From assembly GCF_023499255.1 (NCBI RefSeq), contig NZ_CP092183.1, positions 7,870,501-7,934,500 on the forward strand: DNA of 64,000 nt, in the 5' to 3' direction. The stretch comes from Couchioplanes caeruleus (lineage in GTDB: Bacteria; Actinomycetota; Actinomycetes; Mycobacteriales; Micromonosporaceae). Below, one piece after another: positions 1 through 9,028 of the stretch. The position numbers and the translations under genes are program-made. Numbering within the stretch: the first letter of the stretch is position 1; each line of letters begins with the position of its first letter. The notes below the pieces were generated by a model. The model was not told where the DNA came from, made no database searches, and worked only from the letters and a program-made list of their open reading frames with translations.

Positions 1-129
1 GACGAGAAGGTCGCCCGGCTGCACCTCGACGCGCTCGGCGTCCGGCTCACCGAGCTGACCAAGAAGCAGGCGGAGTACCTGGGTGTGGCGGTCGAGGGGC
101 CGTACAAGCCCGACCACTACCGCTACTGA
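1..129 (+). CDS. ahcY: Adenosylhomocysteinase, C-terminal end (partial)
   Basis: Only the last 42 codons lie in the window. They read as the C-terminal tail of S-adenosyl-L-homocysteine hydrolase, the cytosolic NAD-dependent enzyme that splits SAH into adenosine and homocysteine in the methyl cycle. The helix starting [13 protein letters not shown], then [11 protein letters not shown] and the terminal [10 protein letters not shown] are the family's dimer-completing tail, whose Lys and Tyr reach the NAD site of the partner subunit. The stop is TGA at 127-129. A strong hairpin follows at 141-168, so transcription probably ends here against the convergent esterase gene. The call rests on the tail alone, but the tail is highly diagnostic. 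Confidence 0.93.
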   Translation, partial: DEKVARLHLDALGVRLTELTKKQAEYLGVAVEGPYKPDHYRY

Positions 130-140
130 TCGAACCCCTC

Positions 141-168
141 GGGGCCGCGTCCTACCGGGCGCGGCCCC
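141..168. terminator. Hairpin terminator between convergent genes
   Basis: GGGGCCGCG (141-149) pairs perfectly with CGCGGCCCC (160-168) across a 10-nt loop. It lies 12 bp after the ahcY stop and covers the last codons of the convergent esterase gene, so it can serve both strands. There is no U-tract, which is usual in high-GC actinobacteria. Confidence 0.7.
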
Positions 169-973
169 ACCGGGCGATCCTGTCGAGGAGGCTGCGCCCC
201 AGCGCGTTGCCCGGCTCCAGGATCGCGATCTGGAAGACGTGCGGCATCCCCTCGTAGACGTCGACCTCGACCTTCGTACCGGCGGCGGACGCCTTCTCCG
301 CGAAGCGCAGCGTGTCGTCCCGCAGCGCCTCCGCCCCGCCGACCACCATCACCAGCGGCGGCAGGCCCGCGAGGTCGCCGTACAGCGGGGACTGCGGCGC
401 CCGGTCGCCCGGCGCACCGCCGAGGTACTGCCCGATCAGGCGGGTCAGCAGCTCCCGGGTGACCGGATCGTCCGGCGAGTCGTCCACCGACGCCCCGGTG
501 ACGGCGAGATCGGTGACGGCCGACCAGGTCAGCACGCCGGCCGGGAGCTCCTCGCCGGCGTCCCTCAGCCGCAGCAGCATCGAGAGCGTGAGCGCCGCAC
601 CGGACGACTCGGCCAGCACGAGGATCCGCTGCGGCGGCACCCCGCCGTCCACCAGCCCGCGGTACGCCGCCAGCACGTCGTCGAGCGGCTCCGGGTACGC
701 GTCGGCCGGGGCGAGGCGGTGATGCGCCACCAGCACGGGGCGGCCGGTGGCGCGGGAGAACTCGTACGCGGCCCGGTTCATCAGCGGCGGGTTGCGATGC
801 TCGAAGCCGCCGCCGTGCACGTACATGAGGTGTCCGGCCTCGTCCGAGGCGTTCTCCGCGCGGACCAGCACGCCCCACGGCACGGGCACCGGCTCGACCG
901 GAATCTCGAAGGACAGGCCGGCGAAGCCGGGAACGGTGGCGCCGTCCGGCACCGGGAGCACGGTGAGGTCCAT
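152..973 (-). CDS. Alpha/beta hydrolase, HSL-type esterase
   Basis: A 273-aa cytosolic alpha/beta hydrolase of the hormone-sensitive-lipase (family IV) esterase type. Visible are the oxyanion motif HGGGF at residues 53-57, a nucleophile elbow AESSG with Ser123 (the family usually has GDSAG), HHRLAP near 84-89 and a catalytic His in GMPHVF near 245. These enzymes hydrolyse short acyl esters or lactones; the substrate cannot be read here. An upstream in-frame start at 1009 would overlap the GH3 gene, so the ATG at 973 (MDLTVLPVPDG) is preferred. It follows the GH3 gene by 10 bp on the same strand and is probably co-transcribed, which hints that it removes acyl groups from plant or microbial glycans, but that is only context. 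Confidence 0.82.
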   Translation of the reverse strand: MDLTVLPVPDGATVPGFAGLSFEIPVEPVPVPWGVLVRAENASDEAGHLMYVHGGGFEHRNPPLMNRAAYEFSRATGRPVLVAHHRLAPADAYPEPLDDVLAAYRGLVDGGVPPQRILVLAESSGAALTLSMLLRLRDAGEELPAGVLTWSAVTDLAVTGASVDDSPDDPVTRELLTRLIGQYLGGAPGDRAPQSPLYGDLAGLPPLVMVVGGAEALRDDTLRFAEKASAAGTKVEVDVYEGMPHVFQIAILEPGNALGRSLLDRIARWGRAR

Positions 974-983
974 GCGGTGAGGT

Positions 984-3473
984 CTACCGGCCGCCCGTCG
1001 CCCCGGCAACCGAATTCGGCGGCAGCGACACCTGGCCGGTGAGCCGCAGATCCCGCGAGGACGAGCCGACCGAGATCCGGTACGCGCCCCCGGCCGTCAC
1101 CCACCTGCCGGCCCAGTGCTGGAAGCTCCGCGCGTCCAGGGTGGTGGTGACCCGGCGGGACTCGCCCGGCCCGAGCGCCACCCGGTCGAAGCCGCGCAGG
1201 TTGTTCGGCGGCTCCCCGGTGGCCGCGGGCTGGCCGACGTACACCTGAGCGATCTCCGCGCCGGCCCGGGCGCCGGTGTTGGTGATCGTGTACGAGACCG
1301 GTACCGACCCGTCCGGGCGGGGCGCGCCGACGGCCAGGTCCGCGTACCGGAACGTCGTGTAGGACAACCCGTGGCCGAAGGGGAACAGCGGGGCCACCTT
1401 CTGCGCGTCGTACCAGCGGTAGCCGACCCCCAGCCCCTCGGAATACTCGCCGCCGGGCCAGCGCTGCGGCGCCGCCGCCGGCACGTCGGCCAGGGACCGG
1501 GGGAACGTGACCGGGAGCTTGCCGGAGAAGTTGACGTCGCCGAAGAGCAGGGCGGCGAGGGCGTGGCCGTACTCCTGGCCGGGATACCAGGCCTGGATCA
1601 CCGCACGGACCGAGCCGGCCCAGGGCAGGGCGACCGCGGAGCCGGTGTTGACCACCACGACCGTGTTGCGGTTGGCGGCGGCCACGTCCCGTACCAGGCG
1701 GTCCTGGTCGGCGGAGAGGCTGATGTCCTTGAGGTCGGCGCCCTCGGTCCCGTCCTTGCCGACCACCACCACGGCCAGGTCGGCGCGGGCGGCGGCCGCC
1801 ACCGCGTCGTCGTGCAGCCGCTGCCCGGGCCGGGTCCAGCCGAGCGCCACCACGGCGTTGCCGGTGAACTGCGCGTACTCGATCTCCACCGGCACCGGCT
1901 TGCCCGCGGTGAGCGTGACCGTGCCGGTGCGGGTGCGCCGGCGCGCCTCGGACCAGCCGTTGTCCACGATTGTGCGCCCGCCGATCCGCAGCCGGCCGCC
2001 GTCGCTGCTGGTCAGCGAGAACGTGTAGGCGCCGGTGGCGGGCGGGGTCAGGGTGCCGGTCCAGCGCGCCGACCAGTTCTCCTTGATCCCGATGCCGGCG
2101 TTACCGGCGTGCCAGAAGGCGTCGAGCGTCGCGTCGGTGCGGGTGGCGACCGGTGGGCCGCTGAGCGTCGTGCCGGCGAAGAACTCGGCGCGCAGGCCGC
2201 CGCCGAGCACGTCCGCCTCGACCGGGGGCAGCGCGCCGTCGGCCCGTACGGTGCCCGGCTGGTAGGTCACCTCGGCGCCGCTGCCGGCCCGCTCCTTGAT
2301 CCCCCGGTACGGCGAGACCACGTCCCACGGGATCACCCGGGCGCTACCCCCGCCCTGGCTCACGACGCTCGTCCCGCCGCCGCTGCCGAGCACGGCGACG
2401 GACCGTACGCCCGGCCCGACCGGCAGCAGGGCGCCGTCGTTCTTCAGCAGCACGCTGCCCTGCTCGGCCACCCGGCGGGCGACTTCGGCGTGCGCGTCGT
2501 TCGTCACCACCGCGGTCAGGTCACCGGTCTGTTTCCGGTCGAAAAGGCCGCGCCGGAACATCGCCGTGAGAACGCGGCGGACGTGCTCGTCGACGTCGAC
2601 CTGCCCGGCCTTGGCGGCCGCGGTGAGCGGGGCGCCGAAGTAGCGGCTGCCGGGCATCTCCATGTCGAGGCCGTTGTTCGCGGCCCGGACCGTCGAGTGG
2701 GTACCGCCCCAGTCCGAGGTGACGAAGCCGGAGAAGCCCAGCTCATCGCGGAGGATGCGCTGCAGCAGGTCGCCGTTCTCGCAGGCGTACGTGCCGTTGA
2801 CCGGGTTGTAGCCGCACATGACGGAGTCGGCGCCGGCCGCGATCGACGCCTCGAAGGCGGGCAGGTAGATCTCCCGCAGGGTCCGGTCGTCGAGCCGCGC
2901 GTTGCTGCCCGGCGTGTTGCGCGCGGTCTCCTGGTTGTAGACCGCGAAGTGCTTGACCTGCGCCATCGGGCCCTCGGCGCGGATGCCGCCGATCTCCGCC
3001 GCCGCGGCCCGCCCGGCCAGGTACGGGTCCTCTCCCAGCGACTCGAACGCCCGGCCCCAGCGCGGGTCGCGGACGATGTTCACGGTGGGCGCGAGGGCCA
3101 CGTTCGTACCCTTGCCCCACTGCTCGGCGCCGATGACCCGGCCGTACTCCCGCAGCAGCGCGGGGTCCCAGGCGGCCGCGGCGGCGACCGGCGCGGGCAG
3201 CTGGGTGACGCCGGTGGTGTCGTTGCCGACCCCCGCCGGGCCGTCCTGCAGGTGCAACGGCGGGATGCCCAGCCGCGGGTTGCCGTCGACGCAGCCGATG
3301 TAGCCGCACTCCGCCCCGCCGTGCATCATCGTCAGCTTCTCGGCGAGCGTCATGCGCGACAGCAGCGCCTCGGCCCGGTGCTCGGGCGTCGAGGTCCGCT
3401 CCCGGCCGCCGGCCCCGGCCAGCACCGCGCAGAGCAGCAGGGCCAGCACCCCGGCCGTACGCGCCACCCGCAT
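984..3473 (-). CDS. Secreted GH3 beta-glycosidase with PA14 domain
   Basis: An 829-aa exported glycoside hydrolase family 3 protein, a retaining exo-beta-glycosidase (beta-glucosidase or beta-xylosidase type). The N-terminus has a Sec-like signal (RVARTAGVLALLLCAVLAG). The GH3 N-domain carries KHF near 174-176 and the nucleophile Asp254 in VTSDWGGTHS. A PA14 domain sits inside the second alpha/beta domain (about residues 425-560, with the ITPxATGxYTF-like segment and SSDGGRLRIGG), as in KdgF/BglX-type beta-glucosidases, where it shapes the substrate pocket. A fibronectin-III-like domain ends the protein (about 735-815). The start ATG at 3473 follows a purine-rich GGGAGGCGGGGGAG. It is the first gene of a two-gene unit with the esterase. 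Substrate is unassigned. Confidence 0.9.
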   Translation of the reverse strand: MRVARTAGVLALLLCAVLAGAGGRERTSTPEHRAEALLSRMTLAEKLTMMHGGAECGYIGCVDGNPRLGIPPLHLQDGPAGVGNDTTGVTQLPAPVAAAAAWDPALLREYGRVIGAEQWGKGTNVALAPTVNIVRDPRWGRAFESLGEDPYLAGRAAAAEIGGIRAEGPMAQVKHFAVYNQETARNTPGSNARLDDRTLREIYLPAFEASIAAGADSVMCGYNPVNGTYACENGDLLQRILRDELGFSGFVTSDWGGTHSTVRAANNGLDMEMPGSRYFGAPLTAAAKAGQVDVDEHVRRVLTAMFRRGLFDRKQTGDLTAVVTNDAHAEVARRVAEQGSVLLKNDGALLPVGPGVRSVAVLGSGGGTSVVSQGGGSARVIPWDVVSPYRGIKERAGSGAEVTYQPGTVRADGALPPVEADVLGGGLRAEFFAGTTLSGPPVATRTDATLDAFWHAGNAGIGIKENWSARWTGTLTPPATGAYTFSLTSSDGGRLRIGGRTIVDNGWSEARRRTRTGTVTLTAGKPVPVEIEYAQFTGNAVVALGWTRPGQRLHDDAVAAAARADLAVVVVGKDGTEGADLKDISLSADQDRLVRDVAAANRNTVVVVNTGSAVALPWAGSVRAVIQAWYPGQEYGHALAALLFGDVNFSGKLPVTFPRSLADVPAAAPQRWPGGEYSEGLGVGYRWYDAQKVAPLFPFGHGLSYTTFRYADLAVGAPRPDGSVPVSYTITNTGARAGAEIAQVYVGQPAATGEPPNNLRGFDRVALGPGESRRVTTTLDARSFQHWAGRWVTAGGAYRISVGSSSRDLRLTGQVSLPPNSVAGATGGR

Positions 3474-3501
3474 GAACTCCCCCGCCTCCCGTGACTCCAG
3501 C

Positions 3502-3514
3502 GCAGCCTAGCTGC
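3502..3514. promoter_or_regulatory. Inverted repeat upstream of the GH3 gene
   Basis: GCAGC-CTA-GCTGC, a perfect 5-3-5 inverted repeat 29 bp upstream of the GH3 start. On the minus strand it contains TAGGCT, a TAnnnT -10-like hexamer. It may be the -10 region and an operator; binding protein unknown. Confidence 0.35.
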
Positions 3515-3527
3515 GCCCGCGTCGGCC

Positions 3528-3543
3528 ATGATCGCGAGATCAT
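3528..3543. promoter_or_regulatory. Inverted repeat upstream of antiporter
   Basis: ATGATC-GCGA-GATCAT, a perfect 6-4-6 inverted repeat in the short divergent spacer between the GH3 gene and the antiporter, ending 10 bp before the antiporter's GGGAG ribosome site. Possible operator for either gene. Confidence 0.35.
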
Positions 3544-3566
3544 CCGCCGTCCGGGAGAATGGGACC

Positions 3567-5210
3567 GTGCATATCGAGGCGACACTGCTGTTCGTACTGG
3601 CGGGAATTGCGGTCATCGTCGCCGCGCGGTGGTTCGGCGATCGGACGGGCATACCCGCGGCGGCGGTGCTGACCGTGCTCGGCATCACGTACGCCGTCCT
3701 GCCGGGGCCCAATGTCGGCCTGGAACCGGAGCTCGTCCTGACCCTCGTGCTGCCGCCGCTGCTCTACTCGGCCGCACTCGACTCCTCACTGCTGGACATC
3801 CGCCACAACCTGCGCACCGTGGTGAGCCTGTCGGTCGTGCTGGTGCTGCTCACCGCGCTGCTGATCGGCGTCGGCTTCCACTTCTTCGTGGCCGGGGCGA
3901 CGCTCGCCGCCGGGGTCGCGCTGGGCGCCGCGGTGGCCCCGCCGGACCCGGTCGCCGCGCTGTCGGTCGGCAAGAAGGTCGGGCTGCCCCGCAACATCGT
4001 GACGCTGGTGCAGGGCGAGGGCCTGCTCAACGACGCGACCGCACTGACCCTGCTCAGCGTCGCCGTGTCCGCCGCCGTGGGCGGGACGTTCTCGTTCTCC
4101 GCGGCCGTGGGCGAGTTCGTCATCTCGGCGACGGGCGGGGTGATCTGCGGCATCGTCGTCGCGTACGCGAACCGGGCCACCCGCCCGCTGTCCCGGGACC
4201 CGATCATTGCGAACGCCGTCTCGCTGGCCACGCCGTTCGTGGCGTACCTGCTCGCCGAGCGGGTGCACGTCTCCGGCGTGCTCGCCGTGGTGGTCGCCGG
4301 CCTCATCGTCGGGCACGACGCCCCGAGGCACGGGTCCGGCGCGAGCCGGCTGCAGGTCACCGCCGTGTGGCGGCTCGTCGACTTCCTCCTCGAGGGGCTG
4401 GTCTTCCTGCTGATCGGCCAGCAGCTCCCGCGCGTCGTCCGGGGCCTGTCCGAGTTCGACACCTCGACGATCGTCATCGCGGTGGCCGTCTCCGTCGGCG
4501 TGGTGCTGCTGCTGCGCCCGCTGTTCCTGATCGTCACGCAGAGCCTGCCGCGGTGGATGCACGCCCGGCTCGGTGGCACCCCGGATGCCGCCGACGACCC
4601 GAACCGCCGCCTCAACGGCCGGGAGATCACGGCGCTGAGCTGGTCGGGCACCCGCGGCGTCATCACCCTGGCCGCGGTCTTCACCATCCCGGCGCTCACC
4701 AAGAAGGGCGAGCCGTTCCCCGACCTCGACCTGCTGCTGTTCTGCGCTTTCGTGGTCGTGCTGGTCACGCTCGTCGGCCAGGGCGTCACCTTCGCCCCGC
4801 TGGTACGCCGGCTGGGCCTGAAGGCGAACCAGGCGGATCTGGTCCGGCTGCGCAACGAGGCGCGCACCGCCTCCGTCCAGGCCGCCCTCGACCGGCTCGA
4901 GGAGATCAAGCACGAGCGCCACGACGACGTCGAGGACCAGGCGATCGAGGTGATGCGCCGGCAGCTCGGCCACCGACTCGAGCGCTACCGCCGCCGCCTG
5001 GACCTGCTCGACCAGTCGGACTCCGACGAGGTCCCGGTGTCCCCGCAGTACGAGGCGGCGCTGCGGGTGCGCCGCTCGGTGATCGACGCCCAGCGCGACG
5101 AGCTGCTGCGCTGGCGGGACGTGGGGCGGCTGTCGGACGACGGCCTGCGCGTGCTCGAACGCGAGCTGGACCACGAGGAACGCCTGCTGCCGGACCGGTC
5201 CGCGTCCTGA
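3567..5210 (+). CDS. CPA1-family Na+/H+ antiporter
   Basis: A 547-aa polytopic membrane protein of the monovalent cation:proton antiporter-1 (NhaP/NHE) family, exchanging Na+ or K+ for H+. About 11-12 hydrophobic segments are visible over residues 1-415, with the family hallmarks PPLLYSAAL, PPDPVAAL and GEGLLNDATAL (conserved ND pair in the ion-binding helix), and the late SGTRGVITLA segment. A charged cytosolic tail of about 130 residues (EEIKHERHDDVEDQ...) follows and probably regulates activity. I chose the GTG at 3567 because GGGAG at 3553-3557 is ideally spaced; the upstream ATG at 3528 lacks a site and falls in an inverted repeat. A paralogue lies at 33310-34890. Confidence 0.9.
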   Translation: MHIEATLLFVLAGIAVIVAARWFGDRTGIPAAAVLTVLGITYAVLPGPNVGLEPELVLTLVLPPLLYSAALDSSLLDIRHNLRTVVSLSVVLVLLTALLIGVGFHFFVAGATLAAGVALGAAVAPPDPVAALSVGKKVGLPRNIVTLVQGEGLLNDATALTLLSVAVSAAVGGTFSFSAAVGEFVISATGGVICGIVVAYANRATRPLSRDPIIANAVSLATPFVAYLLAERVHVSGVLAVVVAGLIVGHDAPRHGSGASRLQVTAVWRLVDFLLEGLVFLLIGQQLPRVVRGLSEFDTSTIVIAVAVSVGVVLLLRPLFLIVTQSLPRWMHARLGGTPDAADDPNRRLNGREITALSWSGTRGVITLAAVFTIPALTKKGEPFPDLDLLLFCAFVVVLVTLVGQGVTFAPLVRRLGLKANQADLVRLRNEARTASVQAALDRLEEIKHERHDDVEDQAIEVMRRQLGHRLERYRRRLDLLDQSDSDEVPVSPQYEAALRVRRSVIDAQRDELLRWRDVGRLSDDGLRVLERELDHEERLLPDRSAS

Positions 5211-5226
5211 CCGGCCCGGAGCAGTC

Positions 5227-6825
5227 CTAGAGCACGGGGATGTCCCGACGGCGGAAGCCGGCCAGTCCGGCCGCCGCCAGCGCCACCGCGACCAGCGTCA
5301 GCACCACGAACGGCGTCGCGGTGGCGTCGCTGCCGGGCAGCCGCGGCACGTGCGTGAACGGCGAGATGTCGAGCACCCACTGGTCGAGCTGCAGCGCCGC
5401 CCCGACGATCAGCAGCAGGAAGCAGGCCGCCACCACGCCCCACGCGGCGGGTGCCTGCCGCGGCAGCAGGCCGACGAGCAGGACGGTCAGTGCGGCCAGC
5501 ACCCACACCGCCGGCACCTGGGCCAGCGCGCCGCCGAGCGCGCCCCGGAACGTGCCCGCGACGTCGTCCAGGCTCACCCCGGCGGTCAGGCCGGAGACCG
5601 CGCCGGCGGCCGCGAGCGCGAGGGCCGGACCGGCGAGGGCGAACACCAGGTGGCTGCCGATCCAGCGCAGCCGGGTGGTCGCGGTGGCCAGCACCATCTC
5701 GGCGTGACCGGTGCTCTCCTCGTCGCGCAGCCGCAGGGTGGCCTGCACGGCGTACGCCGCCGCGATGAGTCCCAGGATGCCGCTGGTCGCGACGAAGAAG
5801 TTGTCCACGGCACCGGACGCACCGCCCATCCGGGCGAAGACCTCCGCCATGTCCGCGTTGTCGTCGGTCAGCTCGGCCACGCTCTGCGCCACGCCGCCGA
5901 AGACGAGGCCGAGCGCGGCGAAGCCGGCGACCCAGCCGAGCAGCAGGCCGCGGTGCAGCCGCCAGGCCAGCGCGAACGGGCCGCGCAGGCCGGGCGCCGC
6001 GGACGCCGGGCCGGGCCGGGGGGCGATCAGGCCGGCGCCGACGTCGCGGCGGGCGGCGAGGGCGGCCGCACCGGCGATCAGCACCCCGGTGAGGACGACG
6101 GCCGCCAGCGCGGGCCACCACCGGTCCGCACCGTACGGATACATGCGCTGCACCCACCCGATCGGCGAGAGCCACGACAGCCAGCCGAGCGCGCCGCTGC
6201 CCGTGTCGCTCACGTCGCCGGCGAGGCGCAGCACGTACGCCACGCCGAGCGCGATGACGGAGATCGAGCGGGCGGTACGGGCACCACCGGCCAGTTGCGC
6301 GGCGACCGCGGCGACACCGGTGAACATCCAGCCGGCGAGGCCGAACTCGGCGGCCAGCACGACGGAACCGGCAGCGGGCAGGCCCTGCGTGATCATGAGG
6401 GAGGCGAGGATCAGGGCGAGCACCACGTTCGCGCCGAGCGTGGCGATCACCGCCGCCGCCAGGCCCGCGTGCCGGCCCACCACGCCGGACCCGATCAGCT
6501 CGGTACGGCCCGCCTCCTCCTCCGTACGCGTGTGCCGTACGACCGTGAGCAGGCTGAACAGGGCGATCATCACCGGGATGAAGCCGCCGCGCCACGCGAC
6601 CAGCTCGCCGAGGCTGCTGCCGTGCAGCGGCCCGTACAGTCCGACGAAGCCCGCGTTGCCGGCGCTGACCCGGGCGTACTCCAGACGGTCCGCCGCCGTC
6701 GGGAACAGGCTCTCGAAGGACGAGACGTAGAGCGCCGGCACGCACCCGAGCACCACGGCCCACAGCGGCAGCAGCACCCGGTCGCGCCGCAGGATCAGGC
6801 GGATGAGCTGCCAGGTGCCGGTCAT
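5227..6825 (-). CDS. ABC-2 type exporter permease
   Basis: A 532-aa integral membrane protein with 12 predicted hydrophobic segments in two homologous halves, the layout of large actinobacterial ABC-2 export permeases (tandem six-helix halves in one chain). It starts [19 protein letters not shown] and its ATG overlaps the stop of the upstream ATPase gene by four bases (ATGA), so the two are translationally coupled. Such pairs export antibiotics, lipids or other hydrophobic compounds. The linked TetR gene suggests induction by an exported ligand. Substrate not readable. Confidence 0.85.
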   Translation of the reverse strand: MTGTWQLIRLILRRDRVLLPLWAVVLGCVPALYVSSFESLFPTAADRLEYARVSAGNAGFVGLYGPLHGSSLGELVAWRGGFIPVMIALFSLLTVVRHTRTEEEAGRTELIGSGVVGRHAGLAAAVIATLGANVVLALILASLMITQGLPAAGSVVLAAEFGLAGWMFTGVAAVAAQLAGGARTARSISVIALGVAYVLRLAGDVSDTGSGALGWLSWLSPIGWVQRMYPYGADRWWPALAAVVLTGVLIAGAAALAARRDVGAGLIAPRPGPASAAPGLRGPFALAWRLHRGLLLGWVAGFAALGLVFGGVAQSVAELTDDNADMAEVFARMGGASGAVDNFFVATSGILGLIAAAYAVQATLRLRDEESTGHAEMVLATATTRLRWIGSHLVFALAGPALALAAAGAVSGLTAGVSLDDVAGTFRGALGGALAQVPAVWVLAALTVLLVGLLPRQAPAAWGVVAACFLLLIVGAALQLDQWVLDISPFTHVPRLPGSDATATPFVVLTLVAVALAAAGLAGFRRRDIPVL

Positions 6826-7721
6826 CGCGACGGCTCCTTGCGGTACTGCCGCAGGAACAGCTCCTCGAGCGTCGGCGGGTGGCTCGTGAGGCTGCGTACC
6901 CCGACGCCGATCAGCGAGCGCAGGGCGGGTTCGAGCGCGTCGGTGTCGACGTCGAAGGTGACGCTGTGGTTCTCGGCGCGCAGGCCGTGGACGCCCGGCA
7001 TGGTGGCGAGCCCGTCGACCGGGCCGGCGAGCTCGGCCTGGATCGTCGTGCGGGTCAGGTGCCGCAGGTCGGTCAGGGTGCCGCTCTCGACCGTACGGCC
7101 CTCGCGGATGATCGTGACCCGGTCGCAGAGCGCCTCGACCTCGCTGAGGACGTGGCTGGAGAGCAGGACCGTACGGTCGCCGCGCCGGCTCTCCTCCCGG
7201 ACGACGTCGCGGAACGCCGCCTCCATCAGCGGGTCGAGCCCGGAGGTCGGCTCGTCGAGGATCAGCAGCTCCACATCGGAGGCCAGCGCCGCGACGAGCG
7301 CCACCTTCTGCCGGTTGCCCTTGGAATACGTCCGGGCCTTCTTGCGCGGGTCCAGGTCGAAACGCTCCAGCAGGTCGGCTCGGCGCTTCTCGTCGAGCCC
7401 GCCGCGCAGCCGGCCGAGCAGGTCGATGACCTCGCCGCCGGAGAGGTTGGGCCAGAGCGTGACGTCGCCCGGCACGTACGCGAGCCGCCGGTGCAGCGCG
7501 GTCGCGTCGGCCCACGGGTCGCCGCCGAGCAGCCGGGCCGTCCCGGCGTCGGGGCGGATCAGGCCGAGCAGGACCCGGATCGTCGTGGTCTTCCCGGCGC
7601 CGTTGGGACCCAGGAAGCCGTGCACCTCGCCGGTGCCCACGGTCAGGTCGAGCCCCTGCAGGGCCGGGGTGCGCCCGAAGCTCTTCCTGAGCCCCGCGAC
7701 GCTGATCGCCTCCGTCATCAT
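6822..7721 (-). CDS. ABC exporter ATP-binding protein
   Basis: A 299-aa cytosolic ABC ATPase driving the adjacent ABC-2 permease. Walker A is GPNGAGKTT at about residues 38-46, the signature is the YSKGNRQK variant of LSGGQ seen in DrrA/CcmA-type exporters, Walker B is [13 protein letters not shown], and the H-loop is in [11 protein letters not shown]. The C-terminal about 75 residues form the usual DrrA-like domain. Two in-frame ATGs (7721, 7718) are possible; the first overlaps the tetR stop by four bases, so the order is tetR-ATPase-permease in one coupled operon. Confidence 0.9.
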   Translation of the reverse strand: MMTEAISVAGLRKSFGRTPALQGLDLTVGTGEVHGFLGPNGAGKTTTIRVLLGLIRPDAGTARLLGGDPWADATALHRRLAYVPGDVTLWPNLSGGEVIDLLGRLRGGLDEKRRADLLERFDLDPRKKARTYSKGNRQKVALVAALASDVELLILDEPTSGLDPLMEAAFRDVVREESRRGDRTVLLSSHVLSEVEALCDRVTIIREGRTVESGTLTDLRHLTRTTIQAELAGPVDGLATMPGVHGLRAENHSVTFDVDTDALEPALRSLIGVGVRSLTSHPPTLEELFLRQYRKEPSR

Positions 7722-8347
7722 GACTCCTCAGGGGTACTCATGAGCCGGTCAAGGGCGGCGTACGCCTGCTCGGCCTGCTCGGGCAGGAGCAGCGGCTGCG
7801 CGAAGATCTCGACGGCCGCCCGGAGCATGCGCAGATGCCCGTGGGGTTGCCGGGTGTCCTCGCCGATCGCCACTGATATCTGGTCGCGCATCATGAACAT
7901 GCCCATCTGCAATGCGCAGAGCACGGCCGCGTACGCCCGCGGGTCGGCGGACTTGACGGTGGCCTTCTCGTACCACTGCTCGGCTTCCCCGACCATGCGC
8001 TGGAACAGGTTGGCGCCGCTCGGCGAGCCGTCCAGGGTGGAGCGGATCAGGTAGCTCTGCAGCCGCAGCGGGGCCGCGCGGATCGCGTCGTAGATCAGCC
8101 GCTCGTTGCCCGCGCCCCCCTCGATGTACGGCGCCCGGATCCGCGCTATCTCGGCCATGGCGTACTCGTCGCAGGCGTCGCGCAGCCCCTCCTTGGAGCC
8201 GAAGTGGTGGCGCAGCAGCCCGGACGAGACGCCGGCGGCCTGCGCGATGTCGCGGATGGTGGCCCCGCCGATGCCCCGCTCGGCGAAGAGTTCGATGGCG
8301 GCGTCCCGGATGCGGGCGCGGGCGGTCAGGTCCCCCGTACTACTCAC
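7718..8347 (-). CDS. TetR/AcrR-family repressor of the ABC exporter
   Basis: A 209-aa TetR-family regulator. The N-terminal helix-turn-helix domain (about residues 10-56) contains [26 protein letters not shown] and [12 protein letters not shown], all family-typical; the C-terminal ligand domain is divergent. It is the first gene of the operon with the ABC exporter. Start is GTG at 8347, with no ribosome site. A -10 box (TAATCT on the minus strand, 8354-8359) ends six bases before it, so the mRNA is probably leaderless. A perfect palindrome at 8359-8376 lies right behind that -10 box and is the likely autoregulatory operator. Confidence 0.9.
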   Translation of the reverse strand: MSSTGDLTARARIRDAAIELFAERGIGGATIRDIAQAAGVSSGLLRHHFGSKEGLRDACDEYAMAEIARIRAPYIEGGAGNERLIYDAIRAAPLRLQSYLIRSTLDGSPSGANLFQRMVGEAEQWYEKATVKSADPRAYAAVLCALQMGMFMMRDQISVAIGEDTRQPHGHLRMLRAAVEIFAQPLLLPEQAEQAYAALDRLMSTPEES

Positions 8348-8353
8348 GCGTGC

Positions 8354-8376
8354 AGATTACTACACAGTTGTGTAGT
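8354..8376 (-). promoter_or_regulatory. TetR operator and leaderless promoter
   Basis: ACTACACA-GT-TGTGTAGT (8359-8376) is a perfect 8-2-8 inverted repeat of the size bound by TetR-family dimers. On the minus strand it is followed directly by TAATCT (8354-8359), a good actinobacterial -10 box, and the GTG start of tetR comes six bases later. The operator therefore sits between -10 and -35, ideal for repression. It overlaps the 3' end and stop codon of the upstream racemase-like gene. Confidence 0.8.
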
Positions 8377-8998
8377 CCTCCAGGGTCCGACGGACGGCGA
8401 TACGTGGGCTGCAGAACACCGGCCGGCCCAGATCCGCGAGCAGCTGTTCCGCGCCCGCCATGCTGGCCTGCGCGAGCACTACGACGTCCACGTCGAGCGT
8501 GCGGGCGTGCTCGGCCACGCGGTGGGCGTACCCGTCGAAGTCGCTCGCCAGGAACAGTGGCCAGGCGTCGAGGCAAGGCGCCTCGACGATCTCGGTGCCG
8601 GGCCGCGCGCAGGAGGCCAGCAGCTCGCACGTCGGGCCGAGCGTGGAGGCGGTGCTGGCGACCACCCCGATCCGGGCGCCGGCCGCAACGGCCGCCTCCG
8701 CCATGGGCCGGTCCACCCGCAGCACCGGTACGCCCACCGCCGCGCCCATCCGCTCGGCGTGGCCACCCAGCGTGGAACAGGTGCACACGATGACGTCCGG
8801 GCGACGGGCGGCCACCTCCCGCAGGCGGCCCAGGAGGCGGCGCTCGACGTCGCCGTCGACCCCACGCTCGCGGGCATCGGCGAGCAGGCTCTCGTCGACG
8901 ACGTGGACGTCCGTGCAGCCGGGACCCAGCTCCCGGAGCAGCCGGCGGAAGGTGCCGACGTGCACGTCGGCGGTGTGCAGAAAACCGATGGTCGTCAT
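8360..8998 (-). CDS. Asp/Glu/hydantoin racemase-like protein
   Basis: A 212-aa protein of the aspartate/glutamate racemase superfamily, whose members use two Cys residues for two-base proton transfer. The N-terminal half keeps the first Cys motif (VIVCTCSTLGG, about residues 70-80). At the second site the family has xxCT, but here the sequence is VVLAQASMAG, so the second Cys is replaced by Ala. Loss of one Cys argues against a classical racemase and for a decarboxylase-, isomerase- or binding-type role. The 3' end carries the operator of the downstream tetR gene. The start ATG at 8998 opens MTTIGFLHTADVHVGTF. Physiological substrate unknown. Confidence 0.75.
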   Translation of the reverse strand: MTTIGFLHTADVHVGTFRRLLRELGPGCTDVHVVDESLLADARERGVDGDVERRLLGRLREVAARRPDVIVCTCSTLGGHAERMGAAVGVPVLRVDRPMAEAAVAAGARIGVVASTASTLGPTCELLASCARPGTEIVEAPCLDAWPLFLASDFDGYAHRVAEHARTLDVDVVVLAQASMAGAEQLLADLGRPVFCSPRIAVRRTLEDYTTV

Positions 8999-9028
8999 CG
9001 GCTCAGCTTGCCGCAGACGCGCCCGCCC

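Noticed and set aside
1116-3494. Long open frame on the plus strand opposite the GH3 gene (792 codons)
   Set aside because: It mirrors the GH3 gene's codon pattern, is Arg/Gly/Ala/Val-biased and has no family-like motif. It is an antisense shadow produced by high third-position GC.
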